From assembly GCF_003573695.1 (NCBI RefSeq), contig NC_039358.1, forward strand, positions 158,214,920-158,278,919: 64,000 bases of DNA, given 5' to 3'. This DNA is from Papaver somniferum (lineage: Eukaryota; Streptophyta; Magnoliopsida; Ranunculales; Papaveraceae). Shown here one piece after another: positions 21,059 through 35,292 of this stretch (position 1 is its first letter; each line of letters starts with the position of its first letter). The translations under genes and the position numbers were made by a program. The notes beneath the pieces were generated by a model. That model was not told the origin of the DNA and did no database searches. It worked only from the letters and a program-made list of their open reading frames with translations.

Positions 21059-23863
21059 TGAAAAGACGAGGGTACCCAACCACAATCTTTTATTTTGATC
21101 ATAACTTATACAAGACCCACTGTGTATAAACCTCTTGGAGATACAATATCACTCAAGGAATATTTCAACACATTGTCCACTTGATATAGGGTTAGTCCGA
21201 ACTGGCCTAACTCGTCAATTAAATATCAAAGGCAAGTGGAGAAAACCAATACACTTTGTGTGATTGTCTATGGATATGGAATCGACACAATACAACAACA
21301 AAGTGATCACTTGATAAAAGGTACGGAAATAACCGAAACCAATGGGATCCATATCAAGTGCCATGTTAACGTACAAAGTGCAATTTACTTTAATTCTAAT
21401 AAAACAATTATAATGCGGAAATAAAAAGTAAATGGCATAACAATATTTTGTTAACGAGGAAACCGCAAATGCAGAAAAACCCCGGGACCTTGTCCAGAAT
21501 TGAATACTCTCAGGATTAAGCCGTTATACAAGATCTAAACCAACTTCGTATAGTTGAGACCAAAAAACTAAACCTATAGTTCACTTAGTTCCATTTGTAT
21601 CCCTGCGCCTCCAACTTGCAATAAGTCATGCACTTGGAACAATTCATTTGGTTCGTATTCGAAACAGTAAAGGAACAACAAATCTGTTCGGTAACAACTC
21701 TTTTCAACCAAGTGATATGAGTTTGACAAAAGGCTCTTCCGTTTATTCCAATAAACTCCTTTGTAAGGTCCTTAGATCTATTCAACTAATCAATCAAATC
21801 TATCACAAAGATAAACCGATTATAGTTGGATCCTTTTCCATCCGAAACAAGTTTTGTGCACACCAAAGATTATGAACCCAAATATCTTATTTGATCTTCA
21901 ATAAACACATGCACACAATCAACTTGAATCTCTTGTGATCAATGACACACAGAACGGAGTCTGTTAACAATAGATTATCACAAGACCTCTTTAGAATTAC
22001 AAACAGTCTAAAGATCCCCGTCGAAACTTTGATCTAGTTTGAGTGAATCTTATATCATAAGAGAAGATTTTCAAGCATAAACAAACTAGGTGCAATCAAT
22101 GTTCAACAACCGTTAGTCAATCAAATCAATCGAGAACTAATAATAAACTTCAATTATCTAGTTTCCCACCAACGGTACTAATAGAGCTTCTCAATCCCAA
22201 AGAAGTCTTTAAACCGAATGGTCGTAAGAGATTTCGCTTAATTAGGTTACTTTCCTCTCCGAAGAGGCGGCTCCACCAATAACAACACAACTAGGTAGTT
22301 TTGCTGGCTCTGAGGATTAGTTTGCTTGAAATGCAAACTTAAATATTTATAGACCAAGGAAGTTTGGACACCAAGGAATTTCCAAAACTGAATATTCTCA
22401 AAGATATGCAATAAACACCAAATCGGTTTTCATAATTCCTGGAAATGCTCTGTCCAATTAATGACCGAAATCTCAGTAGAAAATCTCCAACTAGTAAATG
22501 CACATTACTAATTTTTATTTTCTAAAGATATGCATTTTAATTGCTGGAAATTAAAAGCATATAAAGCTAAAATCCTTAATTAAAAGATTCTCAATTTATT
22601 TCGATCCGGGATTCTCCTTTAGCTATTAAGGAATATCTTTGAACAATAAATGATAAGAGTTACTGCATCTGTTCAAAGTATGTCGACATCTTTACTTTGT
22701 AAATCCTTTTTCATATTTACAATCTTGGAATCGATTTTCCACACTTCCAAACAAGTTTAGAATTGGTTCATCTGACTTCCAAGAACTATGTGATTGATTA
22801 TCCGATCAAATCACAAATCATGGGTTTCACGGTTCTACCAAAACAAGTTTCGGTTCTACCTCCATGTGGGTACTAGAATTAGTCTCGCTAGTTACCAAAA
22901 CTTGGTTGACTAGGTACTAGGATCAGTTCCCATATATATATGGTATCTAACTTGTATTTGTTGCACATGTTCATTGGATCGGTTCCCAATAGCTAAAAAC
23001 TTGTTGCACATGTTCATAGGATCGGTTCGCAATAACTAAAAAGTTGTTGCACCTCTTACAAGGATTGATTCCACATTTGTGATCGGTTGCACCTCTTACT
23101 AGAATCGGTCCCCCAATGTCTAGAGTTGGTCATACCAATTACAAAAAATCGATCATACCATTTCAGGTGATTACTTAAGATCGGTTTCACTAATAAAAGT
23201 CATACCAATACAAAAGTCGGTCCTTGTGAATAGTTTTACAAGAACATAAGCAAGTCATGAGCGGTTATACTAAACACACATATTGGTAATCCAAATATTT
23301 GCAATGAATAACAATACCAATAAGCCTAGTGATTTCCCTTTCGATTCATAAAACAAGTTTATGAATTGTACTTCCTTTAGACGAATGTAAAACATTGTTT
23401 CCTAGGACGAAATCTTCACCCATACCCATACATAATTACAATAGCATTCATACGATTATGTCGATGTCTTATATACGAAGTTCAAAAGATCAGCGTTATA
23501 CTTCGTATTGTATTCCTTAATACTATGTCTAACTAGAGTATAATCATTCACAGCTTAGCAGTTATGTTTTCAATATGCACGACTTGTAAGATACGTTAGG
23601 GAATGAAACAGTTCAAGTCAAATATTACTAACCTCAAGTGGAAGGATGATGTCGTTGTTGTAGCTCCTTACTTCTTCACATTCTTCAAGTCTTCACGTAA
23701 TACTTGTAATGTCTCATATCCTAATACTTTCAATCTAACCTATACGAAGTTGACTCTAGTAAATAATCAAGTGACTGTTTAAATAAGTTTTGGTTCACTA
23801 AAATATGACAACCAAGCTTGACATACCAACGCTTGGTGGGTTCAACCGAGCTATGCTCGAACA
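21059..23863 (-). repeat. LTR-a, 3' LTR of the a-type element (2805 bp)
   Basis: The minus strand starts TGTTCGAGCATAGC at 23863 and ends GTCTTTTCA at 21059. It matches truncated LTR-a' (27352-29811) over its 3' part. One difference is about 75 bp present in LTR-a' (about 28078-28152) and absent here, flanked by GATCTAT repeats, so it is probably a deletion between short direct repeats. Confidence 0.85.
22955..23130 (-). repeat. 43-bp tandem subrepeats in LTR-a
   Basis: GTTGCACATG or GTTGCACCTC recurs near 22960, 23003, 23046 and 23086, each followed by a GGATCGGTTCCCAATA-like run. The same array is in LTR-a' at about 29330-29490, so it predates insertion. Confidence 0.65.
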
Positions 23864-23890
23864 ATCTCCCCCTTTGTCAATTTTAGTGAC
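23864..23890 (-). promoter_or_regulatory. Polypurine tract before LTR-a
   Basis: On the minus strand TTGACAAAGGGGGAGAT precedes the LTR start TGTTCGAG. The same tract precedes LTR-b at 35293. Confidence 0.75.
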
Positions 23891-26401
23891 AAAACTCTTA
23901 CATCATATGGGTAAGCAAATTACAAGAATTCATTACACATACGCTTGATTCCCAAATTCAACTGCACAATAACCTGTATACATTCAATTCATAAATGCCG
24001 CTGTTGACATTATAATAACAAAGCTAATACTCCCCCTAAAGGTAAGATAGGTAGATTTTCAATCCGCACATCTTTGTTATTCCATCATCATATTATATGT
24101 TACTCCCCCTTAATCTATGCTTTACTCTTTTCGTTAGATATAAGGTTTAAGCACCATTGTCCTTTCTTTAGTGATACCAAATCAATACAGATCAATATCA
24201 CTTGTTTACTCCATATATTTCTCCCCATTTTTGTCACAAAATGACAAAGGTACGAGCAAATAAAGGACAAACCGAAAGGATCTTACAAATCTTACAAAGA
24301 GACTTGCAACACCTATAAGAGTTAAGCACGAGGATTCCACACACCATTTTTGATAACCAATATCAACCAAAACTACAAAGTAATTTTGTTTTGATATGTT
24401 ACCAAGGAAACAATTGCTCGAAGCAATTTTCCCTGATAGTTTAGCAAACCAAAAATCGACTAAGCACCTTAGTTCCTTTGCTAAACCTATTGCACAAATA
24501 CAATCGCTTGTTCGATAAGACCAAAATAAAGATCAGAATTAACTTTATTTTTCTCATCAGGCTCTAGTTATTCTCATCAATAACTTAGACCTTTCACTTT
24601 TAAACAAGACAAGTACTAGGTTAGTTAACTAGCATTTCTTGTCAAGGCATTCGATTAGACTTGAATAACCGAACCCTCTACTTTGATAAGTCTAACTAAG
24701 ATCAGAATTAACTTAGTTTCTCTTATCCGGAATCGAATTGGACTAAACAATTCATCCCGAAAACCTTTTCTTTTGTTAAGCCATAAACAATTCATACAAA
24801 CTAAATAAATAAACTTGCATAATTATTTACCTCAACCGGAAACAATTGAAACAACATAGACAATAAAGTATCACAATTGCACCGAAATTTCGTAAGCCTA
24901 AACAATTGATATCAAACAATAAAGCAAGATAACAATAGTTTTTCTTAACCGGAAACAATTGAATCACACAGACATCCATACATAAATAATGGAATAAACA
25001 TCAATTGTACCGAAATTTTGTTAAGAAAAAACAATAAATATATGCAATAAAATCAGGCTTTTCTTAAACAGTAAAATGATTAACTAACAAATTCGTTACC
25101 TCAGATTCCGCATCCTCTTCACCCCCGAAAGATATGTCATTAAGCGCAAGTTTACATTAGAACTCTCCCCCGTTGTGTTGTCATCCACTCGTAAGACAAA
25201 AGAACAACAACAAAGATCAATCTTTATCAAAGAAAAGTTGAAAACCGGTTTTAACTAATGCAATGCAAAAGTTGAAACCCCGAAACACATATGCTTTTAT
25301 GCTAAACCAAAAACGGTTCAACATATTGTGACTTTTTCACATATTGTTTCAATCAGAACCCCTCATGATCCTTTGATAAAGCCTACTAACATGGGCTAGA
25401 AATCAATCCCGCTAAATCAAAAAGTCACCCAAACCATAAGGGTTCACAAAATATGAGATCGAATATTAAGGGTTCATGAAAACCGAAATCAAACATCCCA
25501 TAAACATACATAGCAATAATATAAAGCACTCAAGCACAAGCTATGTAAACGAAAAACTATCACAAGAAAAATTATAAACTAATAATTTTATTCATAAATA
25601 AGATAGTTTTATTCAAAATAGACCTTATATAATTATTGAAAGAAATCAAAAAATGATGTCCATTTTTCTGGGATTAAGTATTACAGCATATAACTTAATC
25701 CTTAGAAGTGCTCTCATTATTCACCGAAGGTTCCTCAGTGATCTGATCTTTTAGTCTTCTCTTTTCTTTCAGATGATTGAGTCTCTTTTTCAAGAGATTT
25801 ACTTCCACGATCAACTTTAAGAGTTTTGAATCAAGCAACTTTTCATTCAAAACTAAAGTTTCCATAAGTTCACGCGAGCAACTTCAAAATCTCCCATTAA
25901 CATAAGCATAAGTTCACAAGAAATATGATTCTTTTTATGTTCTTTTGAGAAATAGCATTTGAGATCAACTTGAAAGGTTTCAAGTTTTCGAAGTTGAGAT
26001 TCAACTTCAATAGTATTTTCACCCATCTTTGACCACAGACAACATAGAGGGAAGAATCGGTCCTGTAGATGGTTTATATAACGAGTCAAACTTGGTTTCC
26101 AAGATTGAGATACCTAATCAAGGTATATTATTTGTGAAAATATACACTTTCAAAAACAACATAAGAATTTTTCCGAACCAGTATGAATGAGATGATCTGA
26201 AAATATTTTTCCAAAATTTTCTCGAGGACTTTCCAAAGATCGAAAGTATTTTTATAAAAATAGAAAAGGTATTCCAAGCATATAAAAACACTTTAGATAT
26301 TTGTGAGTATAATATTATACTTCCTTCATGTTCTCGTGCTCCTTTTAAGAACTTCCCTTTATTTGAATTGAGCACATCTAGGGAAATTCCGAATGCCAAC
26401 A
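23891..26401 (-). other. Internal a: non-coding part
   Basis: AT-rich sequence in which only chance-length ORFs (up to 94 codons) occur. No protease, integrase, RT or RNase H motif was found in six frames, so this element is non-autonomous. Confidence 0.6.
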
Positions 26402-27280
26402 TCAGTTGTTGGAGTGAGCTTGTGATAGCTCAAAATTTGTGGAACATGATCTATCATGATATTTTTGGATATCTTTCCTTCTAGGATTCTTCCAAGAATA
26501 AACTTGTTTTACTGTGCCACAGCTGGAATGATCTGATTTAACAGAGTGATCAGTTCGATGAACAGGATCATAAGCGTGACTTGAAGTTTTTTGAGTTGTG
26601 AAATAACCATAACTCTTACATCGATCCAGGAATTCATTGGAATAAGATAACATCATTTGATGAGATTGTTTCCTGGATTCTTTTTTAGACAGTTGATCAA
26701 CAACAAAACAACATGATCTGAAATCATTTGTTTTTGTGTACTTGAGTTGATCTTTCTCTATTTTTAGGAGATAATCATTGTCAGATGATCTTGACTGGAT
26801 ACTAGTCAAAGGATTACCCCTTAAATCACATCTATTTTGATTCTTGTAGGTGGTTAGGCTATTATAATCATGATGTTGTATATTAGTTAAGAGATTCTGA
26901 AGATTAGAATCACATATCCTTGTTTTAACTAATATACCCTTTTTGGCTTGAACCAATTGAAGTCCTTTAGATTAAGCATCTTCATGAATCAAAGATTCTT
27001 TGACGATCTTCTCGGCAGATGGATAATATATATTATCCTTTAGATTATATTTATCAGCAAGCTTTCTGAAAAAATTAATCTTATTACTGTCATCTGAATC
27101 TGACTTGTTTGTCACAAGTATTTGTTTTCGTATTAACTCATCATGGTTAATATTTCCTGAGTTGAGTTCCACTATTGATCTAACAGTGCTGAGTTGTTTA
27201 TCAGGTTTCGAAAACAAACATCCTTTCTGAAGTATATCATCTTTTTGCTCTACTTTAACTGAATCACTTGTTAGATTCAT
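26402..27280 (-). pseudogene. Unrecognised ORF in the gag position of internal a
   Basis: It opens about 55 bp after the PBS with MNLTSDSVKVEQKDD and stays in one frame for about 292 codons, broken once by TAA at 26972-26974 between HEDA and SKGLQLVQAKK. Composition is hydrophilic and rich in Ser, Lys, Asn and His (SYSNEFLDRCKSYGYF, YDPVHRTDHSVKSDHSS). There is no CCHC zinc knuckle and no similarity by eye to the gag of the neighbouring b/c-type element. It may be a diverged gag or a separate protein of this non-autonomous family. Confidence 0.5.
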
Positions 27281-27334
27281 TTTCTTATAGGTTGGATCGC
27301 ATCAAACACAGATTGTTAGATCTTTTCGTGTTTA

Positions 27335-27351
27335 CCTGCTCTGATACCAAT
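27335..27351 (-). promoter_or_regulatory. Primer-binding site of the a-type element
   Basis: ATTGGTATCAGAGCAGG on the minus strand directly follows LTR-a'. It is the usual copia site complementary to the initiator methionine tRNA. Confidence 0.85.
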
Positions 27352-29811
27352 TGAAAAGACGAGGCTACCCAAATACACCACAATCTTTTATTTTGATCAC
27401 AGCCTATACAAGACCCACTGTGTATAAACCTCTTGGAGATACAATCACTCAAGGAATATTTCAACACAGTGTACACTTTATATAGGGCTAGTCCGAACTG
27501 TCCTAACTCGTGAATTAAATATCAAAGGAAAGTGGAGAAAACCAATACACTTTGTGTGATTGTCTATGGATATGAAATCGACACAATACAACAACAAAGT
27601 GATCACTTGATAAAAGGTACGGAAATAACCGAAACCAATGGGATCAATATCAATTTACCTGTTAACGTACAAAGTGCAATTTACTTTAATTATAATAAAA
27701 CAATTATAATGCAGAACTTAAAAGTAAATGGCACAACAAGATTTTGTTAACGAGAAAACCACAAATGCAGAAAAACCCTGGGACCTTTTCCAGAATTGAA
27801 TACTCTCAGGATTAAGACGTTATACAAGATCTAAACCAACTTCGTATAGTTGAGACCAAACAACTAAACCTATAGTTCACTTAGTTCCATCTGTATCCCT
27901 GCGCCTCCAACTTGCAATAAGTCATGCACTTGGAACAATTCATTTGGTTCGTATTCGAAACAGTAAAGGAACAAAAAATATGTTCGGTAACAACTCTTTT
28001 CAACCAAGTGATACGAGTTTGACAAAAGGCTCTTCCGTTTATTCCAATAAACTCCTTTGTCAGGTCCTTAGATCTATCTAATAACAATTACCAAAGTAAT
28101 TGTCAAGATTTTGCAACCAATACTTTGAATCACAAATAATTCTATTGATGTCGATCTATTCAACTAATCAATCAAATCTATCACAAAGATAAACCGATTA
28201 TAGTTGGATACTTTTCCATCCGAAACGAGTTTTGTGCATACCAAAGATTATGAACCCAAATATCTTATTTTATCTTCAATAAACACATGCACACAATCAA
28301 CTTGAATCTCTTTTGATCAATCACACACAGAACGGAGTCTGTTAACAATAGATTATCACAAGACCTCTTTAGAATTACAAACAGTCTAAAGATCCCCGTC
28401 GAAACTTCGATCTAGTTTGAGTGAATCTTATATCAGAAGAGAAGATTCTAAAGCATAAACAAACTAGGTACAATCAAAGTTCAACAACTGTTAGTCAATC
28501 AAATCAATCGAAAACTAATAATAAACTGCAATTATCTAGTTTCCCACCAACGGTACTAATAGAGCTTCCCAATCCTAAAGAAGTCTTTAAACCGAGCGGC
28601 CGTAAGAGATTTCGCCTAATTAGGTTACTTTCCTCTCCGAATAGGCGGCTCCACCATTAACAACACAACTAGGTAGTTTTGCTGGCTCTGAGGATTAGTT
28701 TGCTTGAAATGCAAACTTAAATATTTATAGACCAAGGAAGTTTGGACACCAAGGAATTTCCAAAACCTAATATTCTCAAAGATATGCAATAAACACCAAA
28801 TCGATTTTCATAATTCCTGGAAATGCTCTGTCCAATTAATGACCGAAATCTCAGTAGAAAATCTCCAACTAGTAAATGCACATTACTAATTTTGATTTTC
28901 TAAAGATATGCATTTTAATTGCTGAAAATTAAAAGCATATAAAACTAAAAACCTTAATTAAAAGATTCTCAATTTATTTCGATCCGGGATTCTAGCTATA
29001 AAGGAATATCTTTGAACAATGAATGATACGAGTTACTACACATGTTCAAAGTATGTCGACATCTTTACTTTGTGAATCCTTTTTCATATTTACAATCTTG
29101 GAATCGATTTGCCACACTTCCAAACAAGTTTAGAATTGGTTCATCTGACTTCCAAGGACTATGTGATTGATTATCCTATCAAATCACAAATCATGGGTTT
29201 CACGGTTCTACCAAAACAAGTTTCGGTTCTACCTCCATGTGGGTACTAGAATTAGTCATGTTAGTTACCAAAACTTGGTTGACTAGGTACTAGGATCGGT
29301 TCCCACATACATATGGTATTTAACTTGTATTTGTTGCACATGTTCAGAGGATCGGTTCCCAATAACAAAAAACGTGTTGCACATGTTCATAGGATCAGTT
29401 CCCAATAACTAAAAACTTGTTGTAGCTCTTACAAGGATCGATTCCCCTTTTGTGATCGGTTGCACCTCTTACTAGGATCGGTCCCCCAATGTATAGAGTT
29501 GGTCATACCAATTACAACAAATCGATCATACCATCTCAGGTGATTACTTTAGATCGGTTTCACTAATAAAAGTCATACCAATACAAAAGTCAGGCCTTGT
29601 GAATAATTTACCAAGAACATAAGCAAGTCATGAGCGGTTATACTAAACACACATATTGGTAATCCAAATATTTGCAATGAATAATAATACAAATAAGCCT
29701 AGCGATTTCCCTTTCGATTCATAAAACAAGTTTATGAATTGTACTTCCTTTAAACGAATGTAAAACATTGTTTCCTAGGACGAAATCTTCACCCATACCC
29801 ATACATAATCA
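27352..29811 (-). repeat. LTR-a', 5'-truncated LTR
   Basis: It matches LTR-a from its 3' end up to the CAATAG word that LTR-a has at about 23439. The first roughly 420 bp of the LTR are missing and replaced by b/c-type internal sequence. The PBS side is intact. Confidence 0.85.
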
Positions 29812-29817
29812 CAATAG
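29812..29817. other. Recombination junction at CAATAG
   Basis: Sequence to the left follows LTR-a (as at 23439-23444); sequence to the right follows internal 1 (as at 36263-36268). All three share CAATAG, so the joint lies at a 6-bp microhomology between two different element subfamilies. Confidence 0.75.
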
Positions 29818-31310
29818 AACATAGTTAGTATAGCCGTTCATATACACAACACAAGAACTTGTGCAATATATGAAAACTCAACTAGACTACTTACAAGAGA
29901 ACCCATAATTAATCTAATTGGAATACAAACAACCAAACAAATCACGAAGGTAATCAATTTAATCGACAAAAGAAGACTTTCGGAGCAAATAACTAAATAA
30001 CCAACCAAGATGATTAATTTAGTTCATAATGCTCAACATATAGCATCTTATGGAACAACCAACAAAGCCAATAAGAATAATCGACTTAGTTATATCGTGT
30101 TCAACATAAGACACACAATGGAGCCTTCACGATAATACAAAAAGAATGGATCAAATAAGATCAATACCGCGGAATACATACAAGGATCTATTCTATCTTT
30201 CCATCACTATATGCTATAATAGACTTTATCCTTGTCACACAAAAGATTTTACCTATTTTTCGTCAAATAAATGACTGCAGGCATAACTTTTGTATTTGTC
30301 AAAAGTCCATTCGTCCTTTCATCAATACGAATACCAATTTATGAACGACTTTACTTTTGACAACATATGGTACCTTCAAGTTCACGGATGCAAACAATAC
30401 ATATCTCATAAACAATTGCAATATCACAAAATCATAAAGATTAATACCGCAATAACAATTTTTGCCCTTAGAAGGTAGAATCAATCTTTTTCGCACGGAT
30501 TTATACCAACAGTGGTTACCAAAAGCGTATAAAAAGATTTCCTTAACAAAGAAGAACATACAAAGTCATTGACGACTATGCACCATAGTTCACATGAGAT
30601 GATTGTGAACACTCAAGAATATATAGCAATGTGAACTACTACCCATTCTCGAACTTCCTTCTTTGTGATTCACCAACATCACTCTTGTAACAGCCACAAA
30701 ATAGATTAGAATAGGATTTCTCCAAGAGTCCCAGTGCCCAAGTCCAAGAGAATAGAACAAGTGCAACGAAACGGAGCAAACACTAAAAAACAAGAGACAG
30801 GACAAAGATCAATATTAACTCATCCAAATTCAACAATTTTCATCTCCATTTTGAAGGGAATTCAATAAGGAAGAGAATTCAAAAAGAATGTGGTAAATCC
30901 GAGTTCGGACGAAGAAGTTACGGCCAAAACAAGTTTACCGAATATCGACGTCAAGTATGCATACGGGTTTGCGAACTTAAACCCCTGGATTTTGATTTTG
31001 AATGTTGTTATGCATACTTGGTATGTGTACCATGTAGTCCAAACATACCGAACTATTATTTTCAAACCTAAACATTTAAGAACCTTAAACACAGATCAAG
31101 TTAGGTAGAAATGAACGATAAGCAAGATTATTATAAGTATTCTAAGCAAATAAAAGTACAAATCTTGCTCAAGTTTATACATACATTTTTAGATGAATCC
31201 AATCGAATTCTACTGCCTTACCGAACATAATCTGTGTGCCCCAATTCTTGTGATTCCCTCACCGTATACAAAGCAGGGCATTCCTTGGTGAGGATGCACT
31301 TCCAACACAA
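29818..31310 (-). other. Internal 2: non-coding part
   Basis: It parallels 36269-37622 of internal 1. It keeps about 160 bp (about 30190-30355) that internal 1 lacks, and lacks an 18-bp piece present at about 36420. No pol motif. ORFs here are short and not conserved in frame. Confidence 0.6.
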
Positions 31311-32808
31311 TCAAGTTGCGTTGGGGTGAACAAAGTCTTGCTCACCACAAGTGACCTTTGGATTATCATAAAAGAGATCACTTTTAGAACCTTTCACTTC
31401 CAATTCCATTTTTCCAATAAACTTGTTAAGTTCCAACATCATGGATACTGCCTTTTCCATAGTCATGGAGTTTTCTGGAAGATCATTCCTTTTAACACTT
31501 AAAACATCATTCTCTTTCTTCGGTATCCACTTCTGAGTGCGTTTAGGAACAGTCGGAACCTTCTTCCCATCACTCTCTTCTAGAATTCTTGGAAGAGAAT
31601 TGGATTGACTATTCTTTTGTAAGTTAGTCTTTCTCCAATTGGGAGCATCGGATCTTGTCTTCGTCTTTACGAAGTTATCCTTTTGATAACCATTAAGATT
31701 ATGAAAAGGATTCGTACGACGTTTATAGGCAATTCTAGGTCTATCATATCATAGCACTGATTCCTTTGCCTAAAGGTTGGACAATTACAACCTGTAACGT
31801 TAAGAGGATCAGTCTTAACGTATGATCTTGGTTTCGCAACTTCGTCTGATGCCCAAACAAGAACATCATGAAGTTTCTCATTCCTTATACAGAAACGACA
31901 TCTCCTTTCCAGGTGACCTTTATTTCCGCAATAGTGGCAAACATAAGGAATGTTCTTACCTCGATCCGTGTGTGCTAACTTTGGAGGTTGATAAACTTTG
32001 CTCTTTTGAGCCTTAACTGCCGGAGAAGGTATTTCACTTTTGCCATTAAAGGAAACCTTTTGTTGAGAAGAATCACTAGCCTTGAAAATTTTTACCTCTT
32101 TGCTAGTACTTGGAGCATCTATTCCCTTATAGCCCAATCCTCGTGTATCACGATGATTTTTACTTGCTCCTAGCATAGTGGTTAATTTGCTTGAACTAGT
32201 ATTGAAATTTTTAAAGTCATCTTCCACATCTTGATTTTATCAAGAGCAGCAGCTAAATCAGCCTCAAGGCGTTTTTCTCGAGTGAGATAAGCGCTTTATC
32301 TGTCGTCAAAACTTGTTTGCTGGAAGTTAAACCTTGCTTCAGATTCTGCAAGTTTCTCTTCCAACAAAAAGTACTTTTGATAAAGATTATCACATTCAAG
32401 TGACTTCATACGTAGGTTTTCCTCAGAACCCTTGAGGATCGATTCGGTAGAACGATTCGAAAAATAAACACCTGCGTAACATCTTCTCAATTTCTTGTTT
32501 TCTCGACGGAGAGGAGTCAGGAGAGGTGTGACATGAGAAGTTGTAATCTTCTTCATATTCCGCGAATCCAAAAACTTAACATACTCTGAGACTTCCTCAT
32601 CAACATCTCTATCAACATCTGAATCACCTTCATCAGAAAGTTCATCCAACTGTTCTTTTAGGAGAGTTTCCCAATCAACAGTTTTTACATCAAGAGAATG
32701 TTTGGATATTGACTTAGATGTGACAGTTCTCTCAGGTGAATCCAAGATTTTAGAATCATCTGGTAATTTTTGAACTGGTACGTTATTAGAGATTGACTCG
32801 TCCATCAT
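31311..32808 (-). pseudogene. gag-like pseudogene of internal 2
   Basis: It starts MMDESISNNVPVQKL, passes an acidic stretch (ELSDEGDSDVDRDVDEEV) and a coiled-coil-like region, and reaches the CCHC zinc knuckle CHYCGNKGHLERRC followed by a basic tail. It is broken by a stop after QQTSFDDR (32293-32295), a 1-bp deletion near 32228 and a further frameshift near 31745. The zinc knuckle marks it as nucleocapsid-related. The N-terminal capsid part usual in copia gag is absent or unrecognised. Confidence 0.75.
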
Positions 32809-32839
32809 CAGATCGCTACAAAGGTCTTTAACGTGTTTT

Positions 32840-32856
32840 CCTTATCTGACACCAAT
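32840..32856 (-). promoter_or_regulatory. Degenerate primer-binding site next to LTR-b
   Basis: Reads ATTGGTGTCAGATAAGG where the other copies have ATTGGTATCAGAGCAGG. These changes would weaken tRNA pairing. Confidence 0.65.
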
Positions 32857-35292
32857 TGAAAAAGCGGGGGTCTAACAACAACACCCAATATTTCGCTTAG
32901 CAATTTGTATGGACTAACTCCGAAATACTTTGGTAGAGAATCAACTAGACAGTCAGACTCAATCTAGATAAAAGTATGTCAAGGAGTTAATATCTCTCTC
33001 TTGATTTGATTTTTACTCAAGCTAAAAACAATAGCGAGTCTTTATCAAATACAAGGAATAACTTGGACGGTACCAAAGACCAATGTCCAAGTGTTAATCA
33101 ATGAAATCAACAACCACAAGGTCGGATCTCTAATCGATTAAACTTTAACGCACAACCTGTATTATTTCAATTATAAAGATAAACAATATAATGCGGAAAA
33201 TGAAATAACACAGACACCAGAAATTTTGTTAAGGAGGAAACCGCAAAGGCAGAAAAACCCGGGACCTAGTCCAGATTGAATACACACTATATTAAGCCGC
33301 TACAGACACTAGCCTACTATAAGCTAACTTCGGACTGGACTATAGTTGAACCCCAATCAGTCTCCCACTAATTCAAGGTACAATTGTACTCCTACGCCTC
33401 TGATCCCAGCAGGATACTGCGCACTTGATTCCCTTTGCTGATCTCACCCACAACTAAGAGTTGCTGCAACCCAAAATCGCACACTTGATAATAAACAAAT
33501 CTGTCTCACACAGAAAAGTCTATCAAAGGATAAATTTGTCTTCCACAGAAAAACCCTAGGTTTTGTTCCGTCTTAAGATATAAAATCAAGGTGAACAAGA
33601 ACCAATTGATAATCCGGTCTTATATTCCCGAAGAACAGCCTAGATTAATCAATCACCTCTCAACAATCCTTCTTGACTACACAAGCGGTTTTTCGAGGAA
33701 TCACAAACAGTGAGACGAAGATGTTTGTGACTTCTTTATCTTGCCTATCAGAGAACTCTCGCGATCTCAAGCTAATCAAATATTGTACTCGTACGATAGA
33801 AGATGCAAGATCAGATCACACAACTATGATAAAAGTAGTATCGGTCTGACTTCACAATCCCAATGAAGTCTTTAAGTCGTTAACCTGGTTTTAGAGAAGA
33901 AAACCAAAGGTTAGAGGAGAATCGACTCTAGGGAGCGCACTAGTATCACACAGACGTGTGGGGATTAGTTTTTCCCAATGCTAGATGTCTCCTATATATA
34001 GTCTTCAAATCAGGGTTTTGCCTTAGTTACAAAGCAATCAATATTCACCGTTAGATGAAAACCTGATTTAGATTCAAGCTAATATTTCTCAACCATTAGA
34101 TCGAAAACTTAGCTTGTCACACACACTTGAGATATACGTTTACTGGGTTTGTGAAAACCGTGCCCAAACGTGTACGTGTATGTTGGTTCAACATAGTAAC
34201 CCAAAAGGTCAACCATATGAGCATTTCATATTAACCTTGTTTTTCGTCACCATAACTAGTTCAATTGACTCAAATGAACTAGTTAGAGAGTTGTTCAATT
34301 TCTATGAGATCTTATGTAACTACACAAGACACAATTGAAACAAAGATGATTCGATTCGATTGAATCGGCTCATGAACTTTATAGCCACGGTTTGCATACT
34401 GCATTCCTTAGTAATTTAAGTTTCATGTTCAGAGCACATCTTTAGATCATAACCCACTCAAGTACGCAAACAAGTTCGCGAACTTAAGACAACCGACAGA
34501 GTTTTCCAAACTCAGCAGAAAATCTCGGCAAGGAGACTTTCGCCAGTTCGCGGACTAGGTTCGCGTACTGAGTTCGCGGACTAAACACGCAAACGAGTTT
34601 TTGGAAGATCCCAGCAGAAATTCTCGACAAGAGAACTTCCGTCAGTTCGCGGACTGAGTTCGCAAACTGAGTTCGCGGACTTGGCAAAGCCAATTCCTCC
34701 GGTTTCTCTCAATCAACAAAGTTCGAAAACTTCGGATTAAGGATACATGGTTATGTAATCTAAACTCTCATTCCAATCATTGAGACATTCTCATAGGACG
34801 TTATATAGCCGTTATTCATAGACCGTTTCACGTCAGATCAATTCTCAAAGTAATTGAAACTTTTCATGACTTTCGTCACTAGGTGAAGATAAACTTGACA
34901 AAGCGAAACGCTTTACCAACACACGATTTCAAGAAAAAGATAAGTAGTGAATACTCAGTTCGAAATGTCAAATGTGTATGATCCAGTGTATATAACATAC
35001 GAATTTTATCTCATAAGAAGTATGAGATAGAATAGATAGAATTTTGAGTGATAGATAAGCTCAAGTCTCCACATACCTTTTTGTTGATGAAGTTCCACGG
35101 TTCCTTGAGTATATCTTCATCGTTGTATGATGAATCTCCATGAACTCCTTGAGCTCAACTACACTTTTCTATCCTAGTCCGAGACTTAGCTATAATAGAC
35201 TAGAAATCAAGACTCATAGTTTTGATCACGAACATTGACAAACATGCTTGATATAGCAACGAATGCGAGGTCGACCGAGCTATGCTCTAACA
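32857..35292 (-). repeat. LTR-b (2436 bp), shared between internal 1 and internal 2
   Basis: Minus strand TGTTAGAGCATAGC at 35292 to CCCCCGCTTTTTCA at 32857. It serves as the 3' LTR of internal 1 (polypurine tract at 35293) and is followed by a PBS and internal 2, so it is the middle LTR of an LTR-internal-LTR-internal tandem. It is close to LTR-c throughout. Confidence 0.87.
34467..34690 (-). repeat. Short tandem AGTTCGCGGACTG-type repeats in LTR-b
   Basis: A 13-14-bp unit (AGTTCGCGGACTG, with TTCGCAAACTG and TTCGCGTACTG variants) is repeated in two clusters. The same clusters are in LTR-c at about 40795-40990, and a more degenerate form is in the solo LTR near 11160-11330. Confidence 0.65.

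Noticed and set aside
22955..23130. 43-bp repeats as a CRISPR-like array
   Set aside because: They are direct tandem copies without unique spacers, inside a plant LTR, and present in the sister LTR.
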